This document shows positions 8,709-17,013 of a DNA stretch of 26,261 bases, in pieces. This stretch comes from Lachnospiraceae bacterium UBA7188. Its GTDB lineage: Bacteria > Bacillota > Clostridia > Lachnospirales > Lachnospiraceae. Under the pieces are notes generated by a model. It had not been told where the DNA came from. It made no database searches and worked only from the letters and a program-made list of their open reading frames with translations. Made by a program: the position numbers and the translations under genes. The stretch is taken from NCBI GenBank assembly GCA_002490995.1, contig DKVC01000069.1:1-26261 (forward strand), read 5' to 3'. Within the stretch, counting starts at the first letter, position 1. Each line of letters begins with the position of its first letter.

Positions 8709-9365
8709 TTAATCCACGGCTCTTAACCGCTCCACGATACTCTGCTTCTCCAGATTCTTAAAACAGAGATACGGAATCAGGATGGCAAAAGCAATCATGA
8801 TAGGCGTGCAGATTGCCAGGGGCAGGAGCGTGAAATGGAACGTCGCCGTCCAGTCACCGACCACCATCATTCTCACGCCAACCAGTACGCCCAACGCACC
8901 GAGACAATAGGATGCCACAAGCGTCCCCACCCCATAATACAAGCCCTCGCAGGTCAGCATGCTGCGGAGCTGCCGTTTCGTCATGCCCACGCTCTGTATC
9001 ATGGCGAATTCTTTCTGCCGGGAGGCGATTGCTGTCACTATGGAATTGACGAAGTTCAGGATTCCCACCAACGCGATAATAAGGCTGATCGCGAATCCCA
9101 TCACAGTGTTCGCCCGGCTCTGTTCCTTATAATGCTCCACAAGCGTGGACTTTGAAGTAAAATGCAAGCTCCTGTCCACATTGTTCCGATAGTCAATCAG
9201 CATTTCTTCTGCCTGTGTCCGGTATTCCGCGTCCACATCAAAGAACAGTTTCCGCAGCGTATTATGAGGATACATCCCCCGGAACGTATCGGCCGGGAGA
9301 TAGAAAGACAGGAAATCCGCCGTGCTGCTGTTCACGCCCTCGGTAAGATTCATGTTGAAATCGAG
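8709..9365 (-). pseudogene. FtsX/MacB-type ABC permease, C-terminal part only
   Basis: About 214 residues of the C-terminal FtsX domain remain. A stretch of extracellular domain is followed by the membrane span VMGFAISLIIALVGILNFVNSIV, the cytoplasmic motif ASRQKEFAMIQSVGMTKRQL (a hallmark of BceB/MacB-like exporters), two further spans, and the end KNLEKQSIVERLRAVD. Family members have 4-10 spans and 400-850 residues, so more than half is missing. The fragment follows directly on the broken ATPase gene. In intact loci these genes form an ATPase-permease pair that exports or removes antimicrobial peptides or lipids. Not functional as it stands. Confidence 0.7.
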
Positions 9366-9455
9366 TCCGGCAGCATCCGGGTGGATAAGTTTGAACTGGG
9401 AAAACTGAAGGACGAGGACCTGACCGTGTTCCGCCGCCAGCGCATCGTCTTCATC
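9366..9455 (+). pseudogene. Inverted internal segment of the ABC ATPase
   Basis: Read on the plus strand, this 90-nt piece encodes SGSIRVDKFELGKLKDEDL then TVFRRQRIVFI. It is the part of a MacB/LolD-type ATPase that normally follows GGLD-TPT and precedes FQ and the Q-loop. Its N-terminal neighbour lies on the minus strand immediately to the right. The piece therefore appears to have been flipped in place. Confidence 0.7.
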
Positions 9456-9460
9456 TGACA

Positions 9461-9631
9461 GTCTAATCCTCCCAGCATGTTGAGCAGCGTAGATTTTCCG
9501 CTGCCGGATGTGCCGATGATGGCCACAAATTCCTCCGGCTCAATGGAAATGCTCACATCATCCAGTGCCTTTACAATGTTCGGCTCACTGCCGTACAGTT
9601 TCGTCAAATGAGCTGTGCTTAAGATACTCAT
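9461..9631 (-). pseudogene. ABC exporter ATPase, N-terminal part only
   Basis: Starts at ATG 9631 (MSILSTAHLTKLYG) with AAAGGTCGG upstream. It contains the A-loop region, VAIIGTSGSGKSTLLNMLGGLD with the Walker A GTSGSGKS, and then loses homology exactly after GGLD. The Q-loop, signature LSGGQ and Walker B are all missing. The next residues of the family are found on the opposite strand at 9366-9455. Its promoter candidate is at 9681-9708. This is a MacB/BceA-like ATPase remnant. Confidence 0.75.
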
Positions 9632-9680
9632 AGTGTTTACCGACCTTTCTTTGCTTTTCGTTCCCGGCGGAACTAAGCTC

Positions 9681-9708
9681 ATTATACGGGCCTTGGGAAA
9701 AGCTGCAA
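9681..9708 (-). promoter_or_regulatory. Candidate promoter of the broken ABC exporter
   Basis: On the minus strand, TTGCAG (9708-9703), a 16-nt spacer and a perfect TATAAT (9686-9681), about 50 nt before the ATPase ATG. 9709-9837 holds no gene that I can see. Confidence 0.5.
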
Positions 9709-9837
9709 CAAAGGACGCAAAAACTAATATTCACAGTGTAAAATCTAATGAAAGGCAGAAAAACAGCTCTGTATTTTCAGCGCTTTCGTAATAGTCCCCA
9801 ACATTCCTGCGCAGTTATAGATTCTCTTTGTTCCCTA

Positions 9838-9891
9838 TTGACAAAACGTGATGGCAATAGTACAATTTGTAATCAATTAATTACATTTTGT
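9838..9891 (+). promoter_or_regulatory. Consensus promoter with overlapping operator-like palindrome
   Basis: TTGACA (9838-9843), a 17-nt spacer and TACAAT (9861-9866) form a near-perfect sigma-A promoter. An inverted repeat, ACAATTTGTAAT (9862-9873) and ATTACATTTTGT (9880-9891) around a 6-nt centre, matches in 10 of 12 positions per arm. It covers the -10 box and the start site, ideally placed for autorepression by the XRE protein encoded next. Confidence 0.65.
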
Positions 9892-9906
9892 AAGGGAGGC
9901 ATGACT

Positions 9907-10113
9907 TTGATATGTAATAGAATTAAAGTTTTGCGGGCAGCAAGAAATTGGACGCAAGAAGATTTAGCAAATAAAGTCGGAATTTCACGACAGGCGGTAA
10001 TTTCAATAGAAAAGTACAAATATACGCCGTCTTTGGAACTGGCTTTTAGGATTGCAGAAGCATTCCAGGTTTCTATTGATATAGTTTTTGAACATACGGA
10101 GAAAATTGATTGA
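9907..10113 (+). CDS. Small XRE-family transcriptional regulator
   Basis: A single helix-turn-helix domain (Cro/C1 type): IKVLRAARNWTQEDLANKVG, then ISRQAVISIEKYKYTPSLEL and FRIAEAFQVSIDIVFE. At about 68 aa it has only the DNA-binding part, like the YgzD/YozG group. The start is chosen as TTG at 9907 because GGGAGG (9894-9899) lies 7 nt upstream; the in-frame ATG at 9901 would leave only 1 nt. The proposed operator overlaps its own promoter. Codon use is A/T-rich, unlike the gene that follows. Such proteins often accompany membrane-protein or ABC transporter operons, here possibly the broken exporter behind it. Confidence 0.85.
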   Translation: MICNRIKVLRAARNWTQEDLANKVGISRQAVISIEKYKYTPSLELAFRIAEAFQVSIDIVFEHTEKID

Positions 10114-10179
10114 AAAAAAGATTCATGTCTTCGCACCGGGACTGTGGGTGGACTGAAGGCGCTTAGAAGGGAACGGACA

Positions 10180-11784
10180 ATGGGAACTTATTTAAATCCG
10201 GGCAATAATGGATTTGCCAGAATCAGAAACAGTGACTATGTGGACAAATCAGGCTTGATAGGGCTGGTCAATCAGACGTTGAATACACCCAGGTGCCTGA
10301 CCTGCATCAGCAGACCGCGCCGTTTTGGGAAATCATTTGCAGCCAAAATGTTATGTGCTTATTATGATAAGACCTGTGATTCAGCGCAGTTGTTCAGGGA
10401 TTTGGCCATTGCCGGTGATGCGGAGTACCAGAAGCATCTGAATCAGTATGACGTGATTTATCTGGATATGACAGGAATCATCGGAGAGGCGGCGGCAGGC
10501 GACAGGGTGGCCTATGTCAAGCGAAATGTAGTCCGCGAATTGAAAGAACAGTATCCGCAGCTGAAGGTGGTGGAGGGATTTGTGGCAACGCTGGCCAATG
10601 CGGTAGAGATAACAGGCAACAAATTCATCATGATCATCGATGAGTGGGATGCCCCAATCAGGGAGGCAGGAAACCACCCTGATATGCAAAGGGAGTATCT
10701 GGAATTTCTGCGTTCCCTGTTCAAGAACAGCGGTGCCACAGACAAAATATTCGCCGGGGCATATATGACGGGAATCCTGCCCATCAAAAAGGACGGTTCC
10801 CAGTCGGCCATATCGGATTTTGAGGAATACTCCATGATCAAGCCCAGACAATTTGGGCAGTATGTGGGATTCACGGAAGGAGAAGTGAGGAAACTCTGCC
10901 AGGATTCCGAGGTGGACTTTGCCCAAATGAAACAATGGTATGATGGTTACCGTTTCCGAAAGGTGGAATCGGTCTATAATCCCAACTCAGTGATGAAAGC
11001 GATTCAAAATGACGACTTTGACTCCTACTGGACACAGACTTCTGCCGCCGAGAGCCTGATGGGATACATCAATCTTGACTTTGACGGGCTGGGCAGGACC
11101 GTTGCGGAATTGATCGGCGGGGGGGAGGCAAATGTGGATACCTACGGCTTTTCCAATGACCTGGTGACGTTCCGGAACAGGGATGATGTGCTGACACTGC
11201 TGATTCATCTGGGATATCTGGCTTATGATGATGAGATGCGCAAGGTACGCATTCCCAATGAAGAGATTCGGCTGGAATTCGCCAAGGCAATCCGGCAGGT
11301 GAAACGGGACGATACGCTTCGGCGGGTCAGGGAGAGCGAGCAGCTGATTGCGGATACCGTCCGCGGCGATGAGAAAGCAGTGGCAATGCAGATCGAAAGA
11401 ATCCATGATGAGGAAGCGCCACTGTACTACAACAACGAGCAGGCATTGCGCAGCGTGATCAAGCGGGCTTATTTCAGCTATGGAGATGAATATATGATGT
11501 TTGAAGAATTGCCTGCGGGGGCAGGCTACGCAAACATTGTATATCTGCCAAAAAAAGACTCTTTGCTGCCTGCTCTGGTGATTGAACTGAAATGGAACAA
11601 GTCGGCGGAAGGAGCAATCGGGCAGATTCATGAAAAACGGTACCCAAAAGCTATTGAAGGTTATGGCGGGGAAATCCTGCTGGTGGGCATCAGCTATTCA
11701 AAAGAGGCCCCGGCCGGGAAAAGGCAGCATCATTGCAGAATAGAGAGATTTCCATTGCAAGCATATATTAAGGAATCGGGATAA
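10180..11784 (+). CDS. AAA-ATPase-like protein with C-terminal PD-(D/E)XK nuclease-like domain
   Basis: A 534-aa protein of the AAA-ATPase_like plus PDDEXK_9 architecture (Pfam PF09820/PF08011 type), common in gut Firmicutes and Bacteroidetes. The N-terminal NTPase part has the atypical P-loop SRPRRFGKS (44-52) and Walker B FIMIIDEWDAPI (around 148-159). The C-terminus has LVIELKWNKS (about 463-472), followed by a Q-x-x-x-x-Y-like helix (IGQIHEKRYPKAIEGYG), which fits the E-x-K core of the PD-(D/E)XK fold. The start MGTYLNPG at 10180 is where family similarity begins; an upstream GTG at 10144 is in frame but less likely. The protein looks intact. Its biological role is not established; links to mobile DNA or defence are speculative. 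It follows the XRE gene by 66 nt on the same strand. Confidence 0.85.
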   Translation: MGTYLNPGNNGFARIRNSDYVDKSGLIGLVNQTLNTPRCLTCISRPRRFGKSFAAKMLCAYYDKTCDSAQLFRDLAIAGDAEYQKHLNQYDVIYLDMTGIIGEAAAGDRVAYVKRNVVRELKEQYPQLKVVEGFVATLANAVEITGNKFIMIIDEWDAPIREAGNHPDMQREYLEFLRSLFKNSGATDKIFAGAYMTGILPIKKDGSQSAISDFEEYSMIKPRQFGQYVGFTEGEVRKLCQDSEVDFAQMKQWYDGYRFRKVESVYNPNSVMKAIQNDDFDSYWTQTSAAESLMGYINLDFDGLGRTVAELIGGGEANVDTYGFSNDLVTFRNRDDVLTLLIHLGYLAYDDEMRKVRIPNEEIRLEFAKAIRQVKRDDTLRRVRESEQLIADTVRGDEKAVAMQIERIHDEEAPLYYNNEQALRSVIKRAYFSYGDEYMMFEELPAGAGYANIVYLPKKDSLLPALVIELKWNKSAEGAIGQIHEKRYPKAIEGYGGEILLVGISYSKEAPAGKRQHHCRIERFPLQAYIKESG

Positions 11785-12145
11785 TGATCTTAAGCGTAAA
11801 CATCCCGTTTTCCAGCTTTGCGCTGCATTGTCCGTCATATTTTTCCACCGCGTTTTTCAGGTTGGGAAGTCCAAAGCCGTGGGCAAAGGTATCCTCTTTT
11901 GTCGTACCTTTTGTTCCGGGGGAATCGGGCGCGGCATTATTTTCCACAATGACTACAAGCATGTCCCGGACACGATTTGCCCTTACCGTTATCAGCCGCT
12001 TATCCTCCGGCAGCTTCTCGCTGGCTTCAATGGCATTGTCAAGGGCGTTTCCGAAGATGGTGCTGATATCCAGCGGTTCCAGAAAAGAGCCGGCCTCAAA
12101 AGAGATGGCCGCGCTGAATATGGTACTGTACTTTGAAGCCAGTCA
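11768..12145 (-). pseudogene. AgrC-like GHKL sensor histidine kinase, C-terminal fragment
   Basis: About 125 residues of a GHKL ATPase domain. It starts around SKYSTIFSAAISFEAGSF, with the N-box as FGNALDNAIEAS and the G-box as HGFGLPNLKNAVEKYDGQ, and ends LKIIIPIP. The sensor membrane part and the dimerisation/phosphoacceptor helix are missing. Immediately upstream, the frame shifts by one near TTTGTTACTGACTGGC and then runs into the 3' end of the GH3 gene. Full-length AgrC-like kinases are about 430 aa. The tail overlaps the 3' end of the AAA-ATPase-like gene by 17 nt on the opposite strand. No response-regulator gene is present. Confidence 0.7.
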
Positions 12146-12169
12146 GTAACAAATCCGTCTGCTCCCGTC

Positions 12170-15100
12170 TCAGGGCTTCCTTCTGTACCGTATCACTATA
12201 GCAGCCGCACCGGAAAGTGCCAGAAGGCCGAATTCCGCACACAGGATATAAAAGTACGGTTTCCAGTTCAGCACAGTAATCTCATGGGTGTTGCCGTTGA
12301 CCCATGTGTAAAGGTGGTTGTGGGCTGCCCGCTGCAGATAATAGATATCCGCATCCGAGGAAGGCTCCATTTTCGTGTTCTGAAATCCTAACCACACATC
12401 CACTCCAGCCCGAATGGTCCGCCAGAAGCTTCGGTTTTCCCCGGCCTGGTCCATATCCGTCAGAACGCAGCCCCGGAAGCCCCACTCTCCCCGAAGCACA
12501 TCCGTCAGCAGCCCGGCATGCCCTCCGGCGTAGATATCTCCGATGTAATTCATGCTGCTCATGACGCCAGTTGCCTTTCCGTACTTTACCCCGTATTCCG
12601 CAGGTTTCAGATAGATTTCCCGAAGCGCCTGCTCATTGCAGTAAGTATGAAGCTTTGCCCGGTTCTGTTCCATATCGTTGAGCACGAAATGCTTCAAATA
12701 AACCGTCAGCCCTCTTTCCCTGGCCCCGGATATCTCCGCGGCAGCCGTCCTGGCGGAAAGAAGCGCATCCTCGGAATAATATTCGAAATTCCTTCCCCCA
12801 TAGAAAAAACGGTGCATGTTGATACCGGGAGCATACCAGGCGGTAACCCGGTTGAAATCGGCCTGCTCCGCTACACAGCCGCCCATTTCACAGGCCAGGT
12901 CTTCCCGAAAGGCAGCCGCCAGCAGGGGCACACAGGGAAATCCCACGGAATCCAGGCTCTGGGTAAACATACTGGATACCCCCAGTGGACCGTCCACATC
13001 ATTGGTACGAACCTTGGCAATGGAAGTTACCGCCGGGGAAGCATACATGGTATTGCCGGTGAGGGCCATCAGATCCTCCAGGCTCATCTGGGCAATCAGG
13101 GCGTCCCATTTCGGATCATCATAATCCAGCCCGGCCATCTCCTGTATCGTAAGAGTGCCCGGCGCCCCATAGTCCCTCCCTTCCTGAAAGGCTCTGTCAA
13201 CTGCCTGGTCACAGGCGGCATCATAATCGTTGTCCTTCTCCAGATAATCCGGGTTCTCAATCACGGAACGGACGGCTCCCATGGCGGAGGCATAGTTTGC
13301 AAAGCCGTCCTGCCGGGAAAGGTAATCTCCCCGGGCGGCCTGTCCGAACCGGTTTTCCGGAGCCTGCACATCCGAACTGCGCTTATTCTCCCCGGAAAAG
13401 AAATATGGTTCCGGAAGCCGGGCCGTTATGCTTTCATAGACATTGTGAGCATCGGCTCGGAGGGAAAAGCCATATTCTCCCTCATCCAGCAGATAAGCCC
13501 CCCTGCTCCCGTCCGGATTACCGCAGCTGCTGTCATAGGAGGCAAGCTCCTCCATGGAAAATTCCAAAGTCACAATCTCCGATTCCCCCGGCTGCAGAAG
13601 CTTCGTCTTGCCGTAGGCAGCCAGGGAAACGGCAGATTTTTCCACCAGATGCGCCCTGTCATATTCGGTGTAGGGAACTTCGGCGTAGAGCTGCGCGACA
13701 GTCTTGCCGGGCATGGTTCCGGTATTTGTGACGGTTACCTCCAGGGTATAGCTTCCCCGCGGATCCAGCTGTATCCCTTCGGCTCCGGCACTCCTTGAAT
13801 CGGACTGCGTCCCTTCTGCCTGACCGCTTTCGGAATCCGGCTGCATCCCTTCCGCCTGACCACTCCCGGAATCCGGCCGCATCCCTTCCGCCTGGCCCCT
13901 CTCGGAATCGGGCTGTGTCCCTTCTGCCTGGCCACTCCCGGAATCCGGCTGCATCCCTTCTGCCTGGCCATTCCCGGAATCCGGCTGCATCCCTTCTGCC
14001 TGGCCATTCCCGGAATCCGGCTGTGTCCTTTCTGCCTGACTGCTTTCGAGAGCCGGCGGCGTCCCTTCTGTCAGCGTTCCTCCGGAAATTTTCTGGGAAA
14101 AGGTTGTGTAGGACAGTCCGTAACCAAAGGGAAATGCGACTACAGAATCATAATCGTTATAATCGAATGTCTCACCCGTTTTGGTATTGGTAATCACGGC
14201 TCCTTCCGCATAAGCGGTTTCGTACCATTTATACCCCACATAGATGCCTTCCACATAATCCAGGTAAAATCTCCCGTCCGCATTGTCTGCCTCCTGGACG
14301 CCGAAATTCTCACTGGCCGGATTGCTGCCTTGATGATATACCCAGGTGTCCGGCAATCTGCCTGAAGGATTGATCTCTCCTGTCAGAATCTTTCCCAGAG
14401 CCGTGAAGCCGTAAGCTCCCGGCAGCCCCGCCCACAGCACGGCATCCGTTTCATACTTGTCTATCCATCCCAGTTCCATAGCATTGGCGCTGTTGATCAC
14501 CACAATCACTTTCTCGAAATGTTCCCTGGCTGATGCCAGAAGCACCTCTTCATCCGGGTCCGGCTTCAGGTAATCGGAATCTTCTCCATAAGGCAGATCC
14601 TTTCCCTCCGCGCCGTTCCTTCCGATGACAATGACTGCCGTGCCGGAATATTCCTGCATCCGTTCGAAGGAGGCTTCTCCCGTATACTTCTCAACAGGCA
14701 CTTCCTTCCCTGAAAAGTCGGCCGGTATAAAGCCAATGCGCCCTGCTCCACCCAGTTCTTTCTCCCAGTCGCCATAGATGCCGGACTGCCCGGGAACGGG
14801 ATTCACCTCCAGGCCTGCCGCCTCCAGGGCCGGAAGGACCCCCACCGGATTCCCGGATTTCACAATGCCCGTACCGGTGCCGCTTAAGTAGGGATGATAG
14901 GCGGCATACCCCAGGAGATTCACCTTTTCTCCCCGGGAAAGCGGCAGCGCATTTCCCTCGTTCTTCATCAGTACCATTCCCTCTTCTGCGATTTCCATGG
15001 AGAGGGCTTTCCAGTCTTCCTGATTTCCGTTTTCCTCCCCTGGCCCCCAAAGGGACATCATCATATCCATAGAGTTGGAGAAAGTGCCTGCTGCGTAGGA

Positions 15101-15286
15101 GAGCCCCGCGGTGACAGCCAGGCTAAGCACAGTCACAATCGCTGCGCCTGCAGTAAAAAGCTTCTTTCTCTTTTTTCCTTTCCTGTTATTACTGACTGCC
15201 CTGGTCAAAAAGCCGGCGGCAGCTGACAGGACAATAATGCCGATAACAACTGCTGCAACCTTCAATCCCTCAAAGTATGGATTCAT
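12170..15286 (-). CDS. Membrane-anchored, circularly permuted GH3 beta-glycosidase
   Basis: A 1038-aa GH3 enzyme (beta-glucosidase/beta-xylosidase class) with its domains in reversed order. Two membrane spans lie at the N-terminus (about 8-32 and 44-68). The alpha/beta sandwich normally found second comes first (EEGMVLMKNEGNALPLSRG, about 95-115). Then comes the FGYGLSYTTFS fibronectin-like start with a 12-residue repeat linker. The TIM-barrel domain follows, with RTNDVDGPLG, KHFVLNDMEQNR and the nucleophile region CVLTDMDQAG, where the D of TDM replaces the usual SDW. A C-terminal span (YFYILCAEFGLLALSGAAAIVI) is followed by RYRRKP. Permuted GH3s are known from Ruminococcus albus and Butyrivibrio. 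The start is ATG at 15286 with AGGAG 9 nt upstream; the longer open frame begins inside the GH43 gene. It follows GH43 by 64 nt in one operon and probably cleaves oligosaccharides at the cell surface. Confidence 0.85.
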   Translation of the reverse strand: MNPYFEGLKVAAVVIGIIVLSAAAGFLTRAVSNNRKGKKRKKLFTAGAAIVTVLSLAVTAGLSYAAGTFSNSMDMMMSLWGPGEENGNQEDWKALSMEIAEEGMVLMKNEGNALPLSRGEKVNLLGYAAYHPYLSGTGTGIVKSGNPVGVLPALEAAGLEVNPVPGQSGIYGDWEKELGGAGRIGFIPADFSGKEVPVEKYTGEASFERMQEYSGTAVIVIGRNGAEGKDLPYGEDSDYLKPDPDEEVLLASAREHFEKVIVVINSANAMELGWIDKYETDAVLWAGLPGAYGFTALGKILTGEINPSGRLPDTWVYHQGSNPASENFGVQEADNADGRFYLDYVEGIYVGYKWYETAYAEGAVITNTKTGETFDYNDYDSVVAFPFGYGLSYTTFSQKISGGTLTEGTPPALESSQAERTQPDSGNGQAEGMQPDSGNGQAEGMQPDSGSGQAEGTQPDSERGQAEGMRPDSGSGQAEGMQPDSESGQAEGTQSDSRSAGAEGIQLDPRGSYTLEVTVTNTGTMPGKTVAQLYAEVPYTEYDRAHLVEKSAVSLAAYGKTKLLQPGESEIVTLEFSMEELASYDSSCGNPDGSRGAYLLDEGEYGFSLRADAHNVYESITARLPEPYFFSGENKRSSDVQAPENRFGQAARGDYLSRQDGFANYASAMGAVRSVIENPDYLEKDNDYDAACDQAVDRAFQEGRDYGAPGTLTIQEMAGLDYDDPKWDALIAQMSLEDLMALTGNTMYASPAVTSIAKVRTNDVDGPLGVSSMFTQSLDSVGFPCVPLLAAAFREDLACEMGGCVAEQADFNRVTAWYAPGINMHRFFYGGRNFEYYSEDALLSARTAAAEISGARERGLTVYLKHFVLNDMEQNRAKLHTYCNEQALREIYLKPAEYGVKYGKATGVMSSMNYIGDIYAGGHAGLLTDVLRGEWGFRGCVLTDMDQAGENRSFWRTIRAGVDVWLGFQNTKMEPSSDADIYYLQRAAHNHLYTWVNGNTHEITVLNWKPYFYILCAEFGLLALSGAAAIVIRYRRKP
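13761..14048. repeat. 36-bp minisatellite inside the GH3 gene (about 8 units)
   Basis: Eight tandem units of 36 nt encode a 12-residue Gly/Gln/Glu/Pro/Asp/Ser repeat (GQAEGMQPDSGN and variants). Two central units are nearly identical in DNA; outer units are more diverged. Unit length is a multiple of three, so copy-number change keeps the frame. It forms a flexible acidic linker inside the fibronectin-like domain. Confidence 0.9.
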
Positions 15287-15307
15287 CCCTTTCCGCTCCT
15301 TTCTCCG

Positions 15308-15328
15308 AACTATAGTCGTGAACGCATT
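15308..15328 (-). repeat. Copy 3 of a recurring ~20-nt motif
   Basis: On the minus strand this reads AATGCGTTCACGACTATAGT. It lies in the 64-nt GH43-GH3 spacer just before the GH3 ribosome binding site. It matches the 8.3-kb and 17.6-kb copies at most positions of the core AATGCG-YTCACGA-TAT. Confidence 0.35.
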
Positions 15329-15350
15329 CTTTTGCCGCTCCACCGCACCT

Positions 15351-16973
15351 CTATTCCAGGACAAAATCCAGAAAGTCAACGGCTCCCTGTCCCTGATACA
15401 CAAAATACAATGCGCCGATTCCCTCCGCCGCCCGGGCTTCCGCGGAAAAAATCCTCCAGGCACGCCCACTGCTTTTCACCGGAATCCGGGCCACTGTCTG
15501 CTTTCCGGCTTCATCGGCGTAAACCCACAGACTGCCTCCCGCTTTTCCCCGAAGCCTTACCCTGATATGCTTCAAATTTTCAAATCGGAAATATTTGAAG
15601 CCTGCCGTTGCCCCGTCTCTCATATTTGCAATGTACTGTCTGGCACGTGGGTTTCCCTCCGCCCCGTCCTGGGTAAAATAAGGATGCCCCTTCAGCCGCC
15701 ATCCCGGATTCAGGCCGTCATAGCGCCCGGTTCCCTCCTTTGCCCAGAGATTGCAGGCAATCCGCGCTTCATAATACCCTTTCCCCACAAGGGGAGCGCC
15801 GTTTAAGCCGCAGCTGGTGATTTCCGCCTGACGGAAGCTTCCGTCCGGATTCCGGGCCAGCTTTTCTGCGCAGGCCTGGCGGGAATAGGAGCTTCGGTTG
15901 GTATGGCGGTGATAGAAAATGTAGTATTCCCCGTTCAGGGCGAGCATTCCGCCATGGTTGTTCCCCATATAATTATGCGGCCGGGAAACGATTTTGCTTC
16001 CGCCATTACATCTGCCTTTTCTGCGCAATTTTCCGGCTACCTGATTTTGCGCTCCGCCGCTTTTTCTCCCGGACTTTCCGGCTCCCCGATTTTGCCCTCC
16101 GCCGTCTTCGGTTTCCTCCCAAAAAACATCGCCATTGCTCACCAGGGTTCCTCCGTAGATAAAGCCTTCTGTCGGAGAATCACTTACCGCATAACAAAGC
16201 TCGTGGTTGTGCCTGGAGGAATAGACAAAATAATATTTTCCCTCAAATTTCCGGATAGAGCTTGCCTCAAAGAACTCGTGATTTTCAAAGGCGCCGATAC
16301 CGCTTTTGGGAAACAGCAGCTTCTGAGGTGTTTTGATTGTCACCATGTCCTGCTCCAGCTCCAAGACACAGCCCCCGTCATACTGTAGTCTCTTGCCGCC
16401 CGTGACAACGGCCGGAACCCGGTAATAGAACCCGGAATAGAGATAAACCCTGCCGTCATCGTCCACCAGTACCCCCGGATCAAAGGGAAAGGCATCCCCC
16501 TTCCTGCGTCCCCAGACCTTTCCGTCCGGATACCGGATATGGCCGTAAAATTGAAATTTTCCACATGGTGTATCGCACACTGCCACTCCCATGACGCCCA
16601 TAAAGTCAAAGGCATAATAGAGATAATAACGCCCGTCCCTGCCCTGCACCACATCCGGCGCAAATAAGAGGCGCAATCCAAGTTTATTTCCCGGATCCTG
16701 TATTTTGCGGTATATGATTCCCTCATAACGCCAATTGCTCAAATCAGCCGCAGGAGCAGACCAGCAGACATAATCGTTGACGCAGAAAAACGGCGCGCCG
16801 AAGCGGTCATGGGAACCGTAGAGATAGACCCTGCCGTCAAACAGCCGGGGTTCTCCGTCAGGAATATACTCGCACCCGGGAAGAAAGGGGTTGAACGCCT
16901 GTCCGTCTGTCCGGTTCCCTTTTACAGCTTCCCGTCCATTGTTTTCCTGTCTGTTGTTTCCGATATACCGCAC
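15351..16973 (-). CDS. GH43 family glycoside hydrolase (xylosidase/arabinofuranosidase type)
   Basis: A 540-aa protein with a five-bladed GH43 propeller over about residues 28-400 and a C-terminal beta-sandwich (about 410-540; FRFENLKHIRVRLRGKAGG, VYADEAGKQTVARIPV) resembling a CBM6-like carbohydrate module. Visible motifs are DGEPRLFDGRVYLYGSHD, FDPGVLVDDDGRVYLYSG and FFEASSIRKFEGKYYFVYS, whose Glu fits the general acid. In classical GH43s the base is the Asp of A-D-P; here the motif is G-E-P, with Asp two residues earlier, as in some GH43 branches, so specificity is uncertain. An inserted basic repeat (about 289-318) breaks the propeller near FWEET. The start is GTG at 16973, chosen because AGGAGG (16984-16989) lies 10 nt upstream. 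It is the first gene of the GH43-GH3 operon. No signal peptide was seen, so it is probably cytoplasmic. Confidence 0.8.
   Translation of the reverse strand: MRYIGNNRQENNGREAVKGNRTDGQAFNPFLPGCEYIPDGEPRLFDGRVYLYGSHDRFGAPFFCVNDYVCWSAPAADLSNWRYEGIIYRKIQDPGNKLGLRLLFAPDVVQGRDGRYYLYYAFDFMGVMGVAVCDTPCGKFQFYGHIRYPDGKVWGRRKGDAFPFDPGVLVDDDGRVYLYSGFYYRVPAVVTGGKRLQYDGGCVLELEQDMVTIKTPQKLLFPKSGIGAFENHEFFEASSIRKFEGKYYFVYSSRHNHELCYAVSDSPTEGFIYGGTLVSNGDVFWEETEDGGGQNRGAGKSGRKSGGAQNQVAGKLRRKGRCNGGSKIVSRPHNYMGNNHGGMLALNGEYYIFYHRHTNRSSYSRQACAEKLARNPDGSFRQAEITSCGLNGAPLVGKGYYEARIACNLWAKEGTGRYDGLNPGWRLKGHPYFTQDGAEGNPRARQYIANMRDGATAGFKYFRFENLKHIRVRLRGKAGGSLWVYADEAGKQTVARIPVKSSGRAWRIFSAEARAAEGIGALYFVYQGQGAVDFLDFVLE
16031..16105. 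repeat. 45-bp tandem duplication inside the GH43 gene
   Basis: Two units start at 16031 and 16076 (each beginning TTCCGGCT and ending CTCCGCCG). They encode 15-residue Gly/Lys/Arg/Gln-rich repeats (GG-x-QN-x-x-AGK pattern) between FWEET and GSKIVSRPHNYMGNNHGG. The insertion keeps the frame. Confidence 0.75.
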
Positions 16974-17013
16974 TCTCCTACAGCCTCCTGTCTGTTGCTT
17001 TCCTTTTATTTAC

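Noticed and set aside
12518..13798. 426-aa plus-strand open frame
   Set aside because: It lies opposite the GH3 gene, whose catalytic motifs are clear on the minus strand; composition is atypical.
13761..14048. Regular 36-bp repeats suggesting a CRISPR array
   Set aside because: Units are directly adjacent with no spacers, diverge between copies, and encode an in-frame peptide linker of the GH3 protein.
15287..15469. Longer start of the GH3 gene
   Set aside because: The added 61 residues read the end of GH43 in another frame; ATG 15286 has AGGAG at proper distance.
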